From Thermomonas beijingensis (lineage in GTDB: Bacteria > Pseudomonadota > Gammaproteobacteria > Xanthomonadales > Xanthomonadaceae): a stretch of DNA of 64,000 nt. Location of the stretch: the NCBI RefSeq assembly GCF_020034655.1, contig NZ_JAIQDJ010000001.1, positions 1,168,874 to 1,232,873 on the forward strand. The letters are read 5' to 3'. The notes under the pieces were generated by a model that was not told the DNA's origin, ran no database searches, and saw only the letters and a program-made list of their open reading frames with translations. Shown here in pieces: positions 34,277 through 44,236 of the stretch; the stretch's first letter is position 1, and each line of letters starts with the position of its first letter. The translations under genes were made by a program, and so were the position numbers.

Positions 34277-35896
34277 ATGACAGTGCAAAACTGGTGGCGT
34301 GGCGCGGTGATCTATCAGATCTACCCGCGCAGTTTTCTGGACACCAATGGCGATGGTGTTGGCGATTTGCCGGGCATTTTGGCAAAGCTCGACTACATCG
34401 CTTCACTCGGTGTCGACGCGATTTGGATCTCGCCATTCTTCACTTCGCCGATGGCTGATTTTGGCTATGACATCGCTGATTTTCGCGGTGTGGACCCGCT
34501 GTTTGGCACGCTTGCGGATTTTGACCGCGTGCTGGACAAGGCGCATGCCTTGGGGCTGAAGGTGATGATCGATCAGGTGTTGAGTCATTGCTCCGCCGCA
34601 CATCCGTGGTTTACCGAAAGTCGGCAAAACCGTGACAACCCGAAGGCCGACTGGTTTGTGTGGGCCGACGCCAAGCCCGATGGCACGCCTCCCAATAATT
34701 GGTTGTCGTTGTTCGGGGGCGTGGCATGGACGTGGGAACCGCGACGTGGGCAGTACTACCTGCACAATTTCCTGACCTCGCAGCCGGATTTGAATTTTCA
34801 TAATCCGCAGGTGCGCGCGGCGCAATTGGAGAATTTGAAATTCTGGCTGGATCGCGGCGTGGACGGTTTCCGTCTGGATTCCATCAATTTCCCGTACCAC
34901 GATGCGTTGTTGCGCGACAACCCTCCCAAGCCGGCGGCACTGCGCACCGGGCGCGGCTTCAGTGCAGACAACCCTTATGCCTTTCAATATCACCTGTACA
35001 ACAACACCCAGCCGGAAAATCTGGGGTTGCTGGAAGACGTGCGTGCGTTGCTCAACCGCTATCCCGATGCCGGCGCGCTGGGCGAAATTTCGTCAGAGGA
35101 TTCGTTGGCCACCACCGCCGAATATTGCACGCCTACGCGCCTGCATATGGGCTACAGCTTCGAGCTGCTGACCGCAGACAGCAGCGCCAACTACATCCGC
35201 AGCACGATACAAGCACTGGAAGCCAAACTCACGGAAGGCTGGCCATGCTGGGCGATTTCCAACCACGATGTGCAACGTGCGGTCACCCGCTGGGGCGGGC
35301 AGCATGCCGACGATGCCTTGGCCAAACAATTGATTGCCCTGGTGTGTTCGCTGCGTGGTTCGGTGTGTTTGTATCAGGGTGAAGAATTGGGCTTGCCGGA
35401 AGCGGAAGTGCCCTTCGATGCGCTGCAAGATCCGTATGGCAAAGCGTTCTGGCCCAATTTCAAAGGCCGCGATGGCTGCCGCACGCCAATGCCGTGGGAT
35501 AGCAGTGCCGATGCGGGCTTCAGCAGTGGCGCAGCATGGTTGCCGGTGCCGGAAGCACATCGCCCCCGTAGTGTGGCTGCGCAGGAAGCCGCACCGACGT
35601 CCGTGCTGCATGCAGCGCGTGCGTTCCTGCAATGGCGGAAGGCGCAACCGGCGCTGGTGTATGGTGCAATCGCCTTTGTGCCGGCACCGGACAACGTCCT
35701 GGCATTCGTGCGCGAAACCGACGGACAACGCTTGTTGGCGGCGTTCAATCTTTCCGATGCCGCAGTGCAATGGGCGGGTTATCCAGGCACCGACCTGCTG
35801 GATGTGCCGGGGATGTCCACGGCCGCCATTGCGGCGCACACATTGCACCTTCCGCCACGCGGCGTGGCGATTTCAACATTGAACGGGCAGGACTGA
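34277..35896 (+). CDS. GH13 alpha-glucosidase
   Basis: A 539-residue cytoplasmic alpha-glucosidase of the oligo-1,6-glucosidase/Xanthomonas alpha-glucosidase type (GH13_23-like). The barrel motifs are present: WWRGAVIYQIYPRSF, GVGDLPGILAKLDYIASLGVDAIWISPFF, the nucleophile Asp in DGFRLDSINF, the acid Glu in GALGEISSED and the third carboxylate in SNHDVQRA. No signal peptide, so it acts on imported maltose or malto-oligosaccharides. The ATG at 34277 begins MTVQNWWRG. It is 4 nt upstream of the GH97 gene. Confidence 0.9.
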   Translation: MTVQNWWRGAVIYQIYPRSFLDTNGDGVGDLPGILAKLDYIASLGVDAIWISPFFTSPMADFGYDIADFRGVDPLFGTLADFDRVLDKAHALGLKVMIDQVLSHCSAAHPWFTESRQNRDNPKADWFVWADAKPDGTPPNNWLSLFGGVAWTWEPRRGQYYLHNFLTSQPDLNFHNPQVRAAQLENLKFWLDRGVDGFRLDSINFPYHDALLRDNPPKPAALRTGRGFSADNPYAFQYHLYNNTQPENLGLLEDVRALLNRYPDAGALGEISSEDSLATTAEYCTPTRLHMGYSFELLTADSSANYIRSTIQALEAKLTEGWPCWAISNHDVQRAVTRWGGQHADDALAKQLIALVCSLRGSVCLYQGEELGLPEAEVPFDALQDPYGKAFWPNFKGRDGCRTPMPWDSSADAGFSSGAAWLPVPEAHRPRSVAAQEAAPTSVLHAARAFLQWRKAQPALVYGAIAFVPAPDNVLAFVRETDGQRLLAAFNLSDAAVQWAGYPGTDLLDVPGMSTAAIAAHTLHLPPRGVAISTLNGQD

Positions 35897-35900
35897 TGCA

Positions 35901-37934
35901 ATGAAATTCCTTTCATATGCATTGCTGTTGGCGTTGGCTTTCCCAGGGTTTGTCCATGCCGAACACGTGGCGCAGGTGCAATCCCCCGATGGGCGTATCC
36001 AGGTGCAGCTGGATCTCAATGGTGAAGGGCGCCTGGCCTATCGCGTGCTGCGCGATGGCAAGCCGGTGATCAATGATTCGCGGCTGGGTTTCATCTTTCG
36101 CAATGGCCGCCAGTTGATGCGTAATCTGCAGCTGGAAAAACAAGCGACACGCAGCCAGGACGACACCTGGGAGCAGCCTTGGGGTGAGCGCCGTTTCGTG
36201 CGGGATCACTACAACGAGTTGCGCGCAAGCTTTGTCGAAAAAGACATGGATCACCGCCAATTCGACATGGTGTTCCGGGTATTCGATGATGGCGTTGGCT
36301 TTCGCTACGACGTGCCCAAGCAACCCAAATTGCAGGAAGCGCAAATCGTCGAGGAGTTGACCGAATTTTCCATCGCACGACCCGCCACCGCATGGTGGAT
36401 TCCGGCACTGGAGTGGAACCGCGAAGAATACCTCTACCACCGCACGCCGCTTGCGGAAGTCGGCATTGCGCAAACTCCGCTGACTCTGCGCACCGACGAT
36501 GGCCTGCACATCAGCCTGCACGAGGCCGCACTGGTGGACTACGCCGGGATGAATTTGCTGCATGGTGAAAACGGCGTGCTGCGTGCTGCACTCACCCCGG
36601 GTAGCCCGACGCCGGTGGTGCGCAGCACACCCTTCGTCACGCCGTGGCGCACCATCACCCTGAGCGACAACGCCGGTGGCTTGGTGGAATCGAACTTGAT
36701 CCTGAACCTCAACGAGCCCAACACACTGGGTGATGTGAGCTGGTTTACACCCGCCAAATACATGGGCGTGTGGTGGTCCATGCATCTGGATCAGCAGAGT
36801 TGGGCTACCGGCCCCAAACACGCAGCCACCACCGCCAACACCAAGCGGGTGATGGCGTTTGCAGCCAGCAATGGGTTTCGCGGCGTGCTGGTGGAAGGCT
36901 GGAACCCGGGCTGGGATGGCGACTGGTTTGCCAATGGTTGGGGCTTTGATTACACCCGGCCCACCGCAGATTTCGATTTGCAAGGCTTGGCAAAATACGG
37001 TGCGGCAAAAGGCGTGCACCTGATTGGCCATCATGAAACCGGCTGCGCCGTGAGCCACTATGAGCGCCAGCTTGATGCGGCGTTTGCGTTGGATCAGCGC
37101 AACGGCATTGATGTGGTGAAGACCGGCTATGTCTGCGATGCCGGCCAGATCGAACGGCAGGATGTTGTGGATGGGCCGGTGCTGCGCGAATGGCACGAAG
37201 GCCAATGGATGAGCAACCATCACCTGCGCGTAGTGCAGCAAGCCGCCAAGTACCACGTGGCGATCGATGCGCACGAGCCGATCAAGGACACCGGCCTGCG
37301 CCGCACGTATCCCAATTGGGTGTCGCGTGAAGGTGCACGCGGGATGGAATACAACGCCTGGGGCAACCCGCCCAATCCGCCCGAACACGAAGTGACCCTG
37401 GTGTTCACGCGGATGCTGGCTGGCCCGATGGATTACACCCCCGGTGTGCTCAGTCTCACTGGCCGGCATGGGCAGGAAATCCAGAGCACCTTGGCACGCC
37501 AGTTGGCGCTGTACGTGGGCATCTACAGCCCCATCCAGATGGCTGCCGATTTACCCGAGCATTACCTCCAGCATCCCGATGCCTTCCAGTTCATCAAGGA
37601 CGTGGCGGTGGATTGGGATGAAAGCCATGTGCTGGCGGGTGAAGTGGGGCAGTTTGTCGCGGTTGCGCGCAAACAACGCGGCGCACCGGTGTGGTTCCTG
37701 GGTGCGATGAATGACCGCACGCCGCGTACGCTGGCACTGAAGCTGGATTTCCTGGATGCCGGCAAACGCTACCGCGCTGAGATCTATCGCGATGGTGATG
37801 GCGCCGATTGGAAAGGCGATGCGCGCTTCAGGTTTGTGCGGGAAACCAAAACCGTCACCTCGAAGCAGGCGCTCTCGCTGTGGCTGGCGGCTGGTGGTGG
37901 CGCGGCGGTGCGATTGTCGCCATTGCCGGAATAA
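35901..37934 (+). CDS. GH97 glycoside hydrolase (SusB-like alpha-glucosidase)
   Basis: A 677-residue exported enzyme. A signal peptide (residues 1-20, GFVHAE) is followed by the N-terminal beta-sandwich, a TIM barrel (KYMGVWWSMH, GFRGVLVEGWNPGWDGDW) and a C-terminal beta domain. The carboxylates VDAHEPIKDTG and SREGARGMEYNAW match the inverting SusB branch of GH97, which removes glucose from alpha-glucans in the periplasm. It is translationally linked to the GH13 glucosidase and lies ahead of the large receptor, a SusB-like arrangement within a proteobacterial locus. Confidence 0.9.
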   Translation: MKFLSYALLLALAFPGFVHAEHVAQVQSPDGRIQVQLDLNGEGRLAYRVLRDGKPVINDSRLGFIFRNGRQLMRNLQLEKQATRSQDDTWEQPWGERRFVRDHYNELRASFVEKDMDHRQFDMVFRVFDDGVGFRYDVPKQPKLQEAQIVEELTEFSIARPATAWWIPALEWNREEYLYHRTPLAEVGIAQTPLTLRTDDGLHISLHEAALVDYAGMNLLHGENGVLRAALTPGSPTPVVRSTPFVTPWRTITLSDNAGGLVESNLILNLNEPNTLGDVSWFTPAKYMGVWWSMHLDQQSWATGPKHAATTANTKRVMAFAASNGFRGVLVEGWNPGWDGDWFANGWGFDYTRPTADFDLQGLAKYGAAKGVHLIGHHETGCAVSHYERQLDAAFALDQRNGIDVVKTGYVCDAGQIERQDVVDGPVLREWHEGQWMSNHHLRVVQQAAKYHVAIDAHEPIKDTGLRRTYPNWVSREGARGMEYNAWGNPPNPPEHEVTLVFTRMLAGPMDYTPGVLSLTGRHGQEIQSTLARQLALYVGIYSPIQMAADLPEHYLQHPDAFQFIKDVAVDWDESHVLAGEVGQFVAVARKQRGAPVWFLGAMNDRTPRTLALKLDFLDAGKRYRAEIYRDGDGADWKGDARFRFVRETKTVTSKQALSLWLAAGGGAAVRLSPLPE

Positions 37935-38047
37935 GGCCGGCTATGGACGCTGGAAAGCGCCCCCAAAAAGCGCTTTCCAAGTCATGTGTCGCGTTGTGAA
38001 AGTGTGTATTGATGCGGGTTTCACGGGTTTTCTGGGGGGCGCTGCAA

Positions 38048-38061
38048 TGAATACGTATGCA
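38048..38061. promoter_or_regulatory. Candidate LacI-type operator ahead of the maltodextrin receptor
   Basis: TGAATACGTATGCA with a perfect ATACGTAT core. It resembles the site at 34191 (11 of 14). It lies 128 bp before the receptor ATG in a 254-bp intergenic region. Confidence 0.5.
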
Positions 38062-38188
38062 GGGTCTTTCGTTTGCTGTTGCACTGTCACAACATCGCCA
38101 TGTTCATGCGTTTTCAAATGATGCAGGCATGAAAAAGTGGATGGCAACAGACCATCCAATCATTGAATTACCATTTCCGGAGGGGAAG

Positions 38189-40981
38189 ATGGCGCAGTTA
38201 AAGAGAAACCTGTTGAGCGTGGCGCTCGCCACCGCAACCATGATGCTGGCCTTGCAAGTGCAAGCACAGGAGGCTGCACAAGCTGCCGCCACGCCGGGTG
38301 CGGCAGCCAAAGCAAAAAAGAAGGCGGATGACGCCAAGAACCTTGATGCGGTCGTTGTCACCGGTATCCGCGGTGGTATCGAACGCGCCATCGACATCAA
38401 GAAGCAATCGACGTCGATCGTCGAGGCGATCTCCGCCGAAGACATCGGCAAGCTGCCCGACGTCTCCATCGCCGAGTCCATCGCACGCTTGCCGGGCGTG
38501 GCGGCGCAGCGCGTCGCTGGTCGTGCGCAGGTGCTTAGCGTGCGCGGCCTGTCGCCCGACTTCGCCACCACGCTGCTCAATGGCCGCGAACTGGTCAGCA
38601 CCGGCGACAACCGCAGCGTCGAGTTCGACCAGTATCCGTCCGAGCTGATGGCCGGCGTCACCGTGTACAAGACGCCCGACGCCGCGCTGGTGGGGCAGGG
38701 CCTGTCTGGCACCATGGACATGCGCACCGTGCGCCCGCTCGACTACGACAAGCCGGTGGTCGCGCTCAGCGGCCGCTGGCAGCGCAACTCGCTGGGGTCG
38801 GCGGCCAACGAAGGCGGTACCGGCAATCGTTTCAACGCCAGCTACATTGGCCAGTCAGCGGATCGCACGATCGGCTATTCGATCGGCTATTCGCATTCCG
38901 ACACGCCGATCCAGGAAAACCAGGTGGGCCTGTACGAGCCGTGGGAGCTGATGAAGGAGGCGGGATGGCGCCCCGGTGTGCCCGCCGGCACCTATTACTC
39001 GAATGGCATCAAGGCGCTGCGCCGCACGGGTTACACCAAGCGCGACGGCGTGATGGGCACGTTGGAAGTGCGCGCGAGCGATGCGTGGATCAGCACGCTC
39101 GACGTGTTCCATTCGCAGGCGAAGCAGGAGAACACGGCCAACCAGTTCGAGGTCAACCTGAGTGGCTGGAACGGTGGCTACGATCCCGGCCTGAACATCG
39201 GCGGCGCCACGGTGAACGGCAACAACACCTTCACGGGTGGCACCGTGCAGAACGTCTACCCGCTGGTGCGCGGCATGTACAACCACCGCAAGGACACCAT
39301 CGAGGCGGCCGGCTGGCGCAACGAGTTCTTCTTTGCGAACGGCATCAAGCTCACCGCCGATGCCAGCTGGTCGCGCGCCAAGCGCGATGAGTTGAACCTG
39401 GAGAACAACGCGCAGATCGCGCCGCCGCCCGCGCTGGATTCGCTCAACCTGTCGATTTCCCAAAGCGGCTTCTCGCAGATGGTGCCGACGCGCGATTATT
39501 CGGACGCGTCCAAGCTGTTCCTGCGCAACACGATCTACGGCTCCGGCTACGGCAAGGTGCCGAAGGTGGATGACGAGCTGAAGAGCTTCCGTCTGGATGC
39601 CGATTTCCCGGTTCCCGCTGCGCTGGGGAACGCATTCTCGGCGCTCCGCGTTGGGGTGAACTATTCCGATCGCAGCAAGCAGAAATGGCAGCCGGAAGGC
39701 AATATCAACGTCGGCGCCCAGGGCGACACCACGATTTCATCGGATCTGCAATACGGCCTGGTCGATCTTGGCTTTGCGGGCATCGGCATGATTCCGTCGT
39801 GGAACGTACCCGGCGCGGTGGCCAAGTACATGACCTTCAACCCGGTCGACAACCAGCCGTGGCTGATTCCCAAGGCGTGGACGGTGAACGAGAAGATCAG
39901 CACGGGCTTCGTGCAGGCCAACATCGATACCGTGTGGGGCTCGGTGCCGGTACGCGGCAATATCGGCGTGCAGATCCAGCATACCGACCAGTCGTCCGAC
40001 TCGCGCGTGTGGGACAACTCGCAGCCGGCCGGGCATGAAATCCGCCCGTATTCAAACGGCAAGACCTATACCGACGTGCTGCCCAGCCTGAACCTGGCGT
40101 TCTCGCTGGCCGATGACCAGACCCTGCGCGTTGCGCTGGCGCGCCAGGTCGCGCGTGCGCGCGTGGACCAGCTGCGCGCGTCGGTCGATTTCGGGGTTGA
40201 CACCACCACTGGCAAGCCGGGCGCCGGCGGCGGCAACCCGCTGCTGGACCCCTGGCGGGCCAATGCGTTCGACATCTCGTGGGAGAAGTATTTCGGCAGC
40301 AAGGCCTACATTTCCGCTGCCTACTTCTACAAGCAGCTGACCAGCTACATCTACACGCAGAATCGCGATGGCTATGACTTCACTGCCTTGTTGCAGGGCT
40401 GGGTGCCGCCGGCTGGCATGACCGTGCCGGTGCAGACCACGGGCACCATGTCGGCGCCGTTCAATGGCAAGGGCGGCAAGCTGCAAGGCATCGAGCTGAC
40501 CGCATCGCTGCCGCTGGACCTGGTGTTCGGCAATGCCTGGCAGGGTTTCGGCGTGGTGGCCAGCGCCAGCTTCAACGACAGCAGCATCAAGATCCTCGAC
40601 CCGGATAGCGCCAACAGCGTGGGCAATGGTCCGATCGCGTTGCCTGGCCTGTCCAAGCGCGTCTACAACTTCACCGCGTATTACGAACGTGACGGCTTCG
40701 AGTTCCGCATCAACAATCGCCGCCGCTCGGACTTCATCGGCGAGATCGGCAACTTCGATGGCAACCGCACCCTGCGCTACGTCGTCGGTGAGAACATCAC
40801 CGACGCGCAAGTCAGCTATACCTTCAGCGACAGCAGTGCGTTCAAGGGCCTGAGCCTGCTGCTGCAGGCCAGCAACCTGGGCGACGAAGCCTACCGCACC
40901 TACGCCGGCAGCAAGGACCGTCCGCTGGAATACATCAAGTGGGGCCGCACCCTGCTGCTGGGTGCCAGCTACAAGTTCTGA
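38189..40981 (+). CDS. TonB-dependent receptor for oligosaccharides
   Basis: A 930-residue outer-membrane receptor of the carbohydrate type. After a signal peptide (ending VQAQEA) comes an Ala/Lys linker, then LDAVVVTGIRGGIERAIDIKKQSTSIVEAISAEDIGKLPD, the hallmark of TonB receptors in maltodextrin, xylan and similar loci. The barrel ends [12 protein letters not shown] lies 6 nt ahead of the ATG at 38189; upstream ATGs in frame have no such site. It completes the locus: receptor for uptake, GH97 and GH13 for hydrolysis, MFS for inner-membrane transport. Its codons are visibly richer in G/C-ending choices than those of its neighbours. Confidence 0.9.
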   Translation: MAQLKRNLLSVALATATMMLALQVQAQEAAQAAATPGAAAKAKKKADDAKNLDAVVVTGIRGGIERAIDIKKQSTSIVEAISAEDIGKLPDVSIAESIARLPGVAAQRVAGRAQVLSVRGLSPDFATTLLNGRELVSTGDNRSVEFDQYPSELMAGVTVYKTPDAALVGQGLSGTMDMRTVRPLDYDKPVVALSGRWQRNSLGSAANEGGTGNRFNASYIGQSADRTIGYSIGYSHSDTPIQENQVGLYEPWELMKEAGWRPGVPAGTYYSNGIKALRRTGYTKRDGVMGTLEVRASDAWISTLDVFHSQAKQENTANQFEVNLSGWNGGYDPGLNIGGATVNGNNTFTGGTVQNVYPLVRGMYNHRKDTIEAAGWRNEFFFANGIKLTADASWSRAKRDELNLENNAQIAPPPALDSLNLSISQSGFSQMVPTRDYSDASKLFLRNTIYGSGYGKVPKVDDELKSFRLDADFPVPAALGNAFSALRVGVNYSDRSKQKWQPEGNINVGAQGDTTISSDLQYGLVDLGFAGIGMIPSWNVPGAVAKYMTFNPVDNQPWLIPKAWTVNEKISTGFVQANIDTVWGSVPVRGNIGVQIQHTDQSSDSRVWDNSQPAGHEIRPYSNGKTYTDVLPSLNLAFSLADDQTLRVALARQVARARVDQLRASVDFGVDTTTGKPGAGGGNPLLDPWRANAFDISWEKYFGSKAYISAAYFYKQLTSYIYTQNRDGYDFTALLQGWVPPAGMTVPVQTTGTMSAPFNGKGGKLQGIELTASLPLDLVFGNAWQGFGVVASASFNDSSIKILDPDSANSVGNGPIALPGLSKRVYNFTAYYERDGFEFRINNRRRSDFIGEIGNFDGNRTLRYVVGENITDAQVSYTFSDSSAFKGLSLLLQASNLGDEAYRTYAGSKDRPLEYIKWGRTLLLGASYKF

Positions 40982-41036
40982 TCACGCGGCAACGTGTGAT
41001 GCGCAAAGCGTAACTCCCAAGGCGTAACTCCCCTTA

Positions 41037-41065
41037 CCCCCGCCAGCGCTGCTGGTGGGGGTTTT
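41037..41065 (+). terminator. Strong terminator after the receptor
   Basis: CCCCCGCCAGC and GCTGGTGGGGG form an 11-bp stem with one G-T pair, followed by TTTTCTTTG. Confidence 0.85.
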
Positions 41066-41084
41066 CTTTGTTGTCGGTTGTCAT

Positions 41085-41121
41085 GCCGATACGGCTGATT
41101 GTCGACGTATCGGCCTAGAAT
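41085..41121 (+). promoter_or_regulatory. Inverted repeat and -10 box upstream of the split lipoate ligase
   Basis: GCCGATACG and CGTATCGGC are perfect 9-bp inverted repeats 12 nt apart (41085-41114), abutting TAGAAT (41116-41121). The box ends 6 nt before the ATG, so the transcript would be leaderless. The repeat covers the -35 area and looks like a regulator site. Confidence 0.5.
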
Positions 41122-41127
41122 GCCGGG

Positions 41128-41457
41128 ATGCGCAAACATGCCGAATACAAGGTGCCCGGGGGCAAGTTGGTGGTGGTGGATCTTGCCATCGACCAGGGTC
41201 AGTTGCGGGACGTTGCCATCAGCGGTGATTTTTTTCTTGAACCTGACACCGCATTGACCGCCATCAATATGGCGCTCAATGGCCAGTCGCTAACGGCGAG
41301 CATGGCTGAGCTGGCAGCAGTGGTTGCCCGTAGGCTGCCGGACGACGTGCGGATGTACGGCATTAATGCCGATGCGATTGCCGTGGTGGTGCGCCGTGCA
41401 ATGGATCAGGAAGATCAGGCGGGTCGTGCAGGCAGCGGCATGGCGATGGAGGGTTAA
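41128..41457 (+). CDS. Lipoate-protein ligase C-terminal domain protein (LplB-like)
   Basis: A 109-residue protein matching the accessory C-terminal domain of lipoate-protein ligase: KVPGGKLVVVDLAIDQGQLRDVAISGDFFLEP, then AINMALNGQ. In E. coli LplA this domain is fused behind the catalytic part; here it is a separate gene placed first, 1 nt before the catalytic gene, as in the split LplA/LplB enzymes of some archaea and bacteria. It is probably needed for the adenylation step. The final 15 residues (QEDQAGRAGSGMAMEG) are low complexity. Confidence 0.8.
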   Translation: MRKHAEYKVPGGKLVVVDLAIDQGQLRDVAISGDFFLEPDTALTAINMALNGQSLTASMAELAAVVARRLPDDVRMYGINADAIAVVVRRAMDQEDQAGRAGSGMAMEG

Positions 41458-41458
41458 G

Positions 41459-42229
41459 GTGAGCAATTGGAACGATTTTGAGTGGCAACTAATCCACGAA
41501 GAACCACGCGCAGCTGCCTTGCATATGGCGCTGGACGAGGTCATCACCGATGCGGTGGCGGCTGGCCAACGCGCACCCACGCTGCGGGTGTGGGAGTGGG
41601 CCGCGCCTGCAGTGGTCATAGGGCGCTTCCAGTCGTTATGCAACGAGGTGGATGAGGCCGCTGCCGCCCGCCATGGCATTGATGTCGTGCGTCGAATTAC
41701 CGGTGGTGGCGCAATGTTCATTGAGCCCGGCAATACCATTACCTATTCGTTATCGGCACCTGAAACCTTGGTGCAAGGCATGTCCTTCGAGCAGTCGTAT
41801 GCGTTCATGGATCGCTGGGTACTGACGGCGCTGCATTCATTGGGGATTGATGCGTGGTACCAACCCCTGAATGACATCACCTCCAAGTCCGGAAAAATCG
41901 CCGGCGCTGCGCAAATGCGGCGCGGTAAAGCGGTGCTGCACCACGTGACCATGGCCTATGATATCGACGCCGACAAAATGCTGGACGTGTTGCGCATTGG
42001 CCGTGAAAAATTGTCGGACAAAGCCACCCAAAGCGCCAACAAGCGGGTGGACCCATTGCGCAGCCAAACCGGTTTGCCACGTGAGCAAGTCATCGCACGC
42101 ATGATCGACACCTTCCGCGATCTGCATGGGCTGCAGCCGGATACGGTGCGTGCAGACGAGCTGGAGCGTGCGCAGCAATTGGTGCTGGAAAAATTTGCAA
42201 CCCCTGCGTGGCGTGCACTGGTGACATGA
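41459..42229 (+). CDS. lplA: Lipoate-protein ligase catalytic subunit (LplA-like)
   Basis: A 256-residue biotin/lipoate ligase-fold enzyme that attaches lipoate to 2-oxoacid dehydrogenases and GcvH. Motifs are the [21 protein letters not shown] lipoate loop and [19 protein letters not shown] with the catalytic Lys. It starts at GTG 41459 right after the stop of the C-terminal-domain gene, with GGAGG about 9 nt upstream inside that gene. It lacks the fused C-terminal domain, so the two gene products should act as a heterodimer. Confidence 0.85.
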   Translation: MSNWNDFEWQLIHEEPRAAALHMALDEVITDAVAAGQRAPTLRVWEWAAPAVVIGRFQSLCNEVDEAAAARHGIDVVRRITGGGAMFIEPGNTITYSLSAPETLVQGMSFEQSYAFMDRWVLTALHSLGIDAWYQPLNDITSKSGKIAGAAQMRRGKAVLHHVTMAYDIDADKMLDVLRIGREKLSDKATQSANKRVDPLRSQTGLPREQVIARMIDTFRDLHGLQPDTVRADELERAQQLVLEKFATPAWRALVT

Positions 42230-42284
42230 TCGTCATCTTGCAGCGCTTAAACTGGCGCCCCCCCTCATTCAACAGGAGTACGTC

Positions 42285-42785
42285 ATGTCCATCGTCAGCT
42301 TGCACGGCAACCCAGTCAACCTGGCTGGCCAACTTCCAGCCATCGGCAGCCAAGCGCCTGCATTCACGTTGGTCGCTGCCGACCTGAGTAACAAATCGCT
42401 TGCCGATTTTTCCGGCAAGCGCAAAGTGCTCAATATTTTCCCGAGCGTCGATACCGGTGTGTGTGCAATGTCGGTGCGCCATTTCAATCAGGATGCCGCG
42501 AATTTGAGCAACACGGCGGTACTGTGCATTTCCGCTGACCTGCCGTTCGCACAAGCGCGTTTTTGTGGTGCCGAAGGCATCAGTAATGTGACCATGCTGT
42601 CGATGATGCGCGGTCGTGAATTTCTCGATACGTATGGGGTTTCCATGCAAGATGGGCCACTGGCTGGCCTGGCAGCCCGCGCTGTGGTGGTGCTGGATGC
42701 ACAGGACACTGTGCTGTACACCCAGCTGGTCCCCGAAATCACCCAGGAACCAGACTACGCGGCGGCGTTGGCGACATTAGCCTGA
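42285..42785 (+). CDS. tpx: Thiol peroxidase Tpx
   Basis: A 166-residue atypical 2-Cys peroxiredoxin that reduces H2O2 and lipid hydroperoxides with thioredoxin. The peroxidatic Cys 60 lies in [17 protein letters not shown] and the resolving Cys 94 in ARFCGAEG, the spacing seen in E. coli Tpx. AGGAG precedes the ATG. It converges with the OsmC gene. Confidence 0.95.
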   Translation: MSIVSLHGNPVNLAGQLPAIGSQAPAFTLVAADLSNKSLADFSGKRKVLNIFPSVDTGVCAMSVRHFNQDAANLSNTAVLCISADLPFAQARFCGAEGISNVTMLSMMRGREFLDTYGVSMQDGPLAGLAARAVVVLDAQDTVLYTQLVPEITQEPDYAAALATLA

Positions 42786-42812
42786 ATGACCGCCTCTGTG
42801 TGAGGCCCTGCT

Positions 42813-43220
42813 TCAAACAAGCTGACTGGCGATGCGTATTTCGCCGGTCAGTATTTTATGGATCGGACAGGCGTTGGCGATTTGCAACAGCCGTTCGCGT
42901 TGTACGGTATCCAGCTCGCCATTGAGTGTGATCTTGCGGCTGATATCAGTGCCAGTGGCGGGTAAGCCGTCGGCATCAAGCGCCAGTTCTACCTGCACGC
43001 CGGTCAGTGGCCATTGCTTGCGACTGGCGTACATCATCAAGGTGACTGCGGTGCAACTGCCCAGTGCCGACAGCAGCAGGTGCTTGGGTGAGGGCCCGGT
43101 ATTGGCGCCGCCCTCATCCAGAGGTTCGTCGGCTTGCCAACGATGGCCAAGCTCGTCTTCCAGGGTGACGAGGTATGGTGTGGTGCCGATGCTGGCGCGG
43201 ACAGTGGGTGGGGTGCTCAT
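42813..43220 (-). CDS. OsmC family protein
   Basis: A 135-residue OsmC/Ohr-superfamily protein. The two redox Cys are in [15 protein letters not shown] and [11 protein letters not shown]. The YhfA-like subgroup, with the [12 protein letters not shown] motif, fits best. Such proteins reduce organic hydroperoxides or act on other electrophiles. It lies head-to-tail with the pirin gene and opposite tpx, making a small oxidative-stress group. Confidence 0.85.
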   Translation of the reverse strand: MSTPPTVRASIGTTPYLVTLEDELGHRWQADEPLDEGGANTGPSPKHLLLSALGSCTAVTLMMYASRKQWPLTGVQVELALDADGLPATGTDISRKITLNGELDTVQRERLLQIANACPIHKILTGEIRIASQLV

Positions 43221-43255
43221 GTGCGGCTCCTTGTTATTGAACGTGGTACTGACTG

Positions 43256-44122
43256 CTAGCGAATCTGGCCAAACTTGCCGCTATTGAAATCGGCAATGGC
43301 CTGGATGATTTCTTGCTGGCTGTTCATCACAAACGGCCCGTGGCCGACCACTGGCTCGTCGATGGGCTCACCGGCCAGCAATAACAGCTTGGCATTGCTG
43401 TTGGCTTCGACCATCACCCCTGAACCAGCGGTGGACAAGGTGGCCAGTTGCGCGGCGCGCAATACCGCCTCGCCATTGATCTGCACGGTGCCATCCAGCA
43501 CCACGATCAGCGTGCTCCAGCCTTCCGGTTGCGGCAGTTCAACGCGCTTGCCGGCAGTCATGCGGATGTCCCACACGTTCATCGGACTGAAGGTGCGCGC
43601 CGGGCCCGGATGGCCGGCGTAATCACCCGCAATCACGCGCAGCGTTCCAGCCTCCGCGGGCAGCGCTACCGCCGGGATCTGTGCGTCCACGATGCCCTGA
43701 TAGCCGGCCTGGGCCAGCTTGTCTTTGGCTGGCAGGTTGACCCACAGCTGCACCATTTCAAACGGCCCACCCTTGGCGGCATAGGCCGGTGAATGGAATT
43801 CCTCGTGCAAGATTCCGCCGGCAGCGGTCATCCACTGCACATCGCCCTTGCCGATGATGCCGCCGTTGCCGGTGGAGTCGCGGTGCTCCACCTCGCCGGC
43901 ATACACAATGGTGACGGTTTCAAATCCACGATGCGGGTGCTGGCCTACGCCGCGGCGCTCGCGGGTGGGCTCGAATTGGGTAGGGGCGGCATAGTCCAGC
44001 AGCAGGAACGGGCTGCGCTCGGCCACGCCCGGGCCACTGTAGCCAAACATGCCATGTACCGGAAACCCATTACCCACCCAATGCCGGCCGGGGGCACCGG
44101 CGACTTCGAGAACTTTCTTCAT
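43256..44122 (-). CDS. Pirin family protein
   Basis: A 288-residue bicupin. The metal site motif is [29 protein letters not shown], followed by GGILHEEFH, giving the His/His/His/Glu set of pirins; related proteins act as quercetin dioxygenase or as regulators. Physiological role here unknown. It lies 35 bp upstream of the OsmC gene on the same strand. The 114-bp region before it is AT-rich and likely holds its promoter. Confidence 0.88.
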   Translation of the reverse strand: MKKVLEVAGAPGRHWVGNGFPVHGMFGYSGPGVAERSPFLLLDYAAPTQFEPTRERRGVGQHPHRGFETVTIVYAGEVEHRDSTGNGGIIGKGDVQWMTAAGGILHEEFHSPAYAAKGGPFEMVQLWVNLPAKDKLAQAGYQGIVDAQIPAVALPAEAGTLRVIAGDYAGHPGPARTFSPMNVWDIRMTAGKRVELPQPEGWSTLIVVLDGTVQINGEAVLRAAQLATLSTAGSGVMVEANSNAKLLLLAGEPIDEPVVGHGPFVMNSQQEIIQAIADFNSGKFGQIR

Positions 44123-44236
44123 GGCGTTGCTCCAATGCGGGCCGGCGTGATGCCGGTTGCCTTGGCCGATAGCATGTATTGTCTGATATTTGCAATCAAT
44201 CTTTCAAAATATGACTGATTGTTCCATAAGTGATGT

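Noticed and set aside
35913..37469. 518-codon minus-strand open frame
   Set aside because: Shadow of the GH97 gene; nirK, gyrA and the TonB receptors show the same effect.
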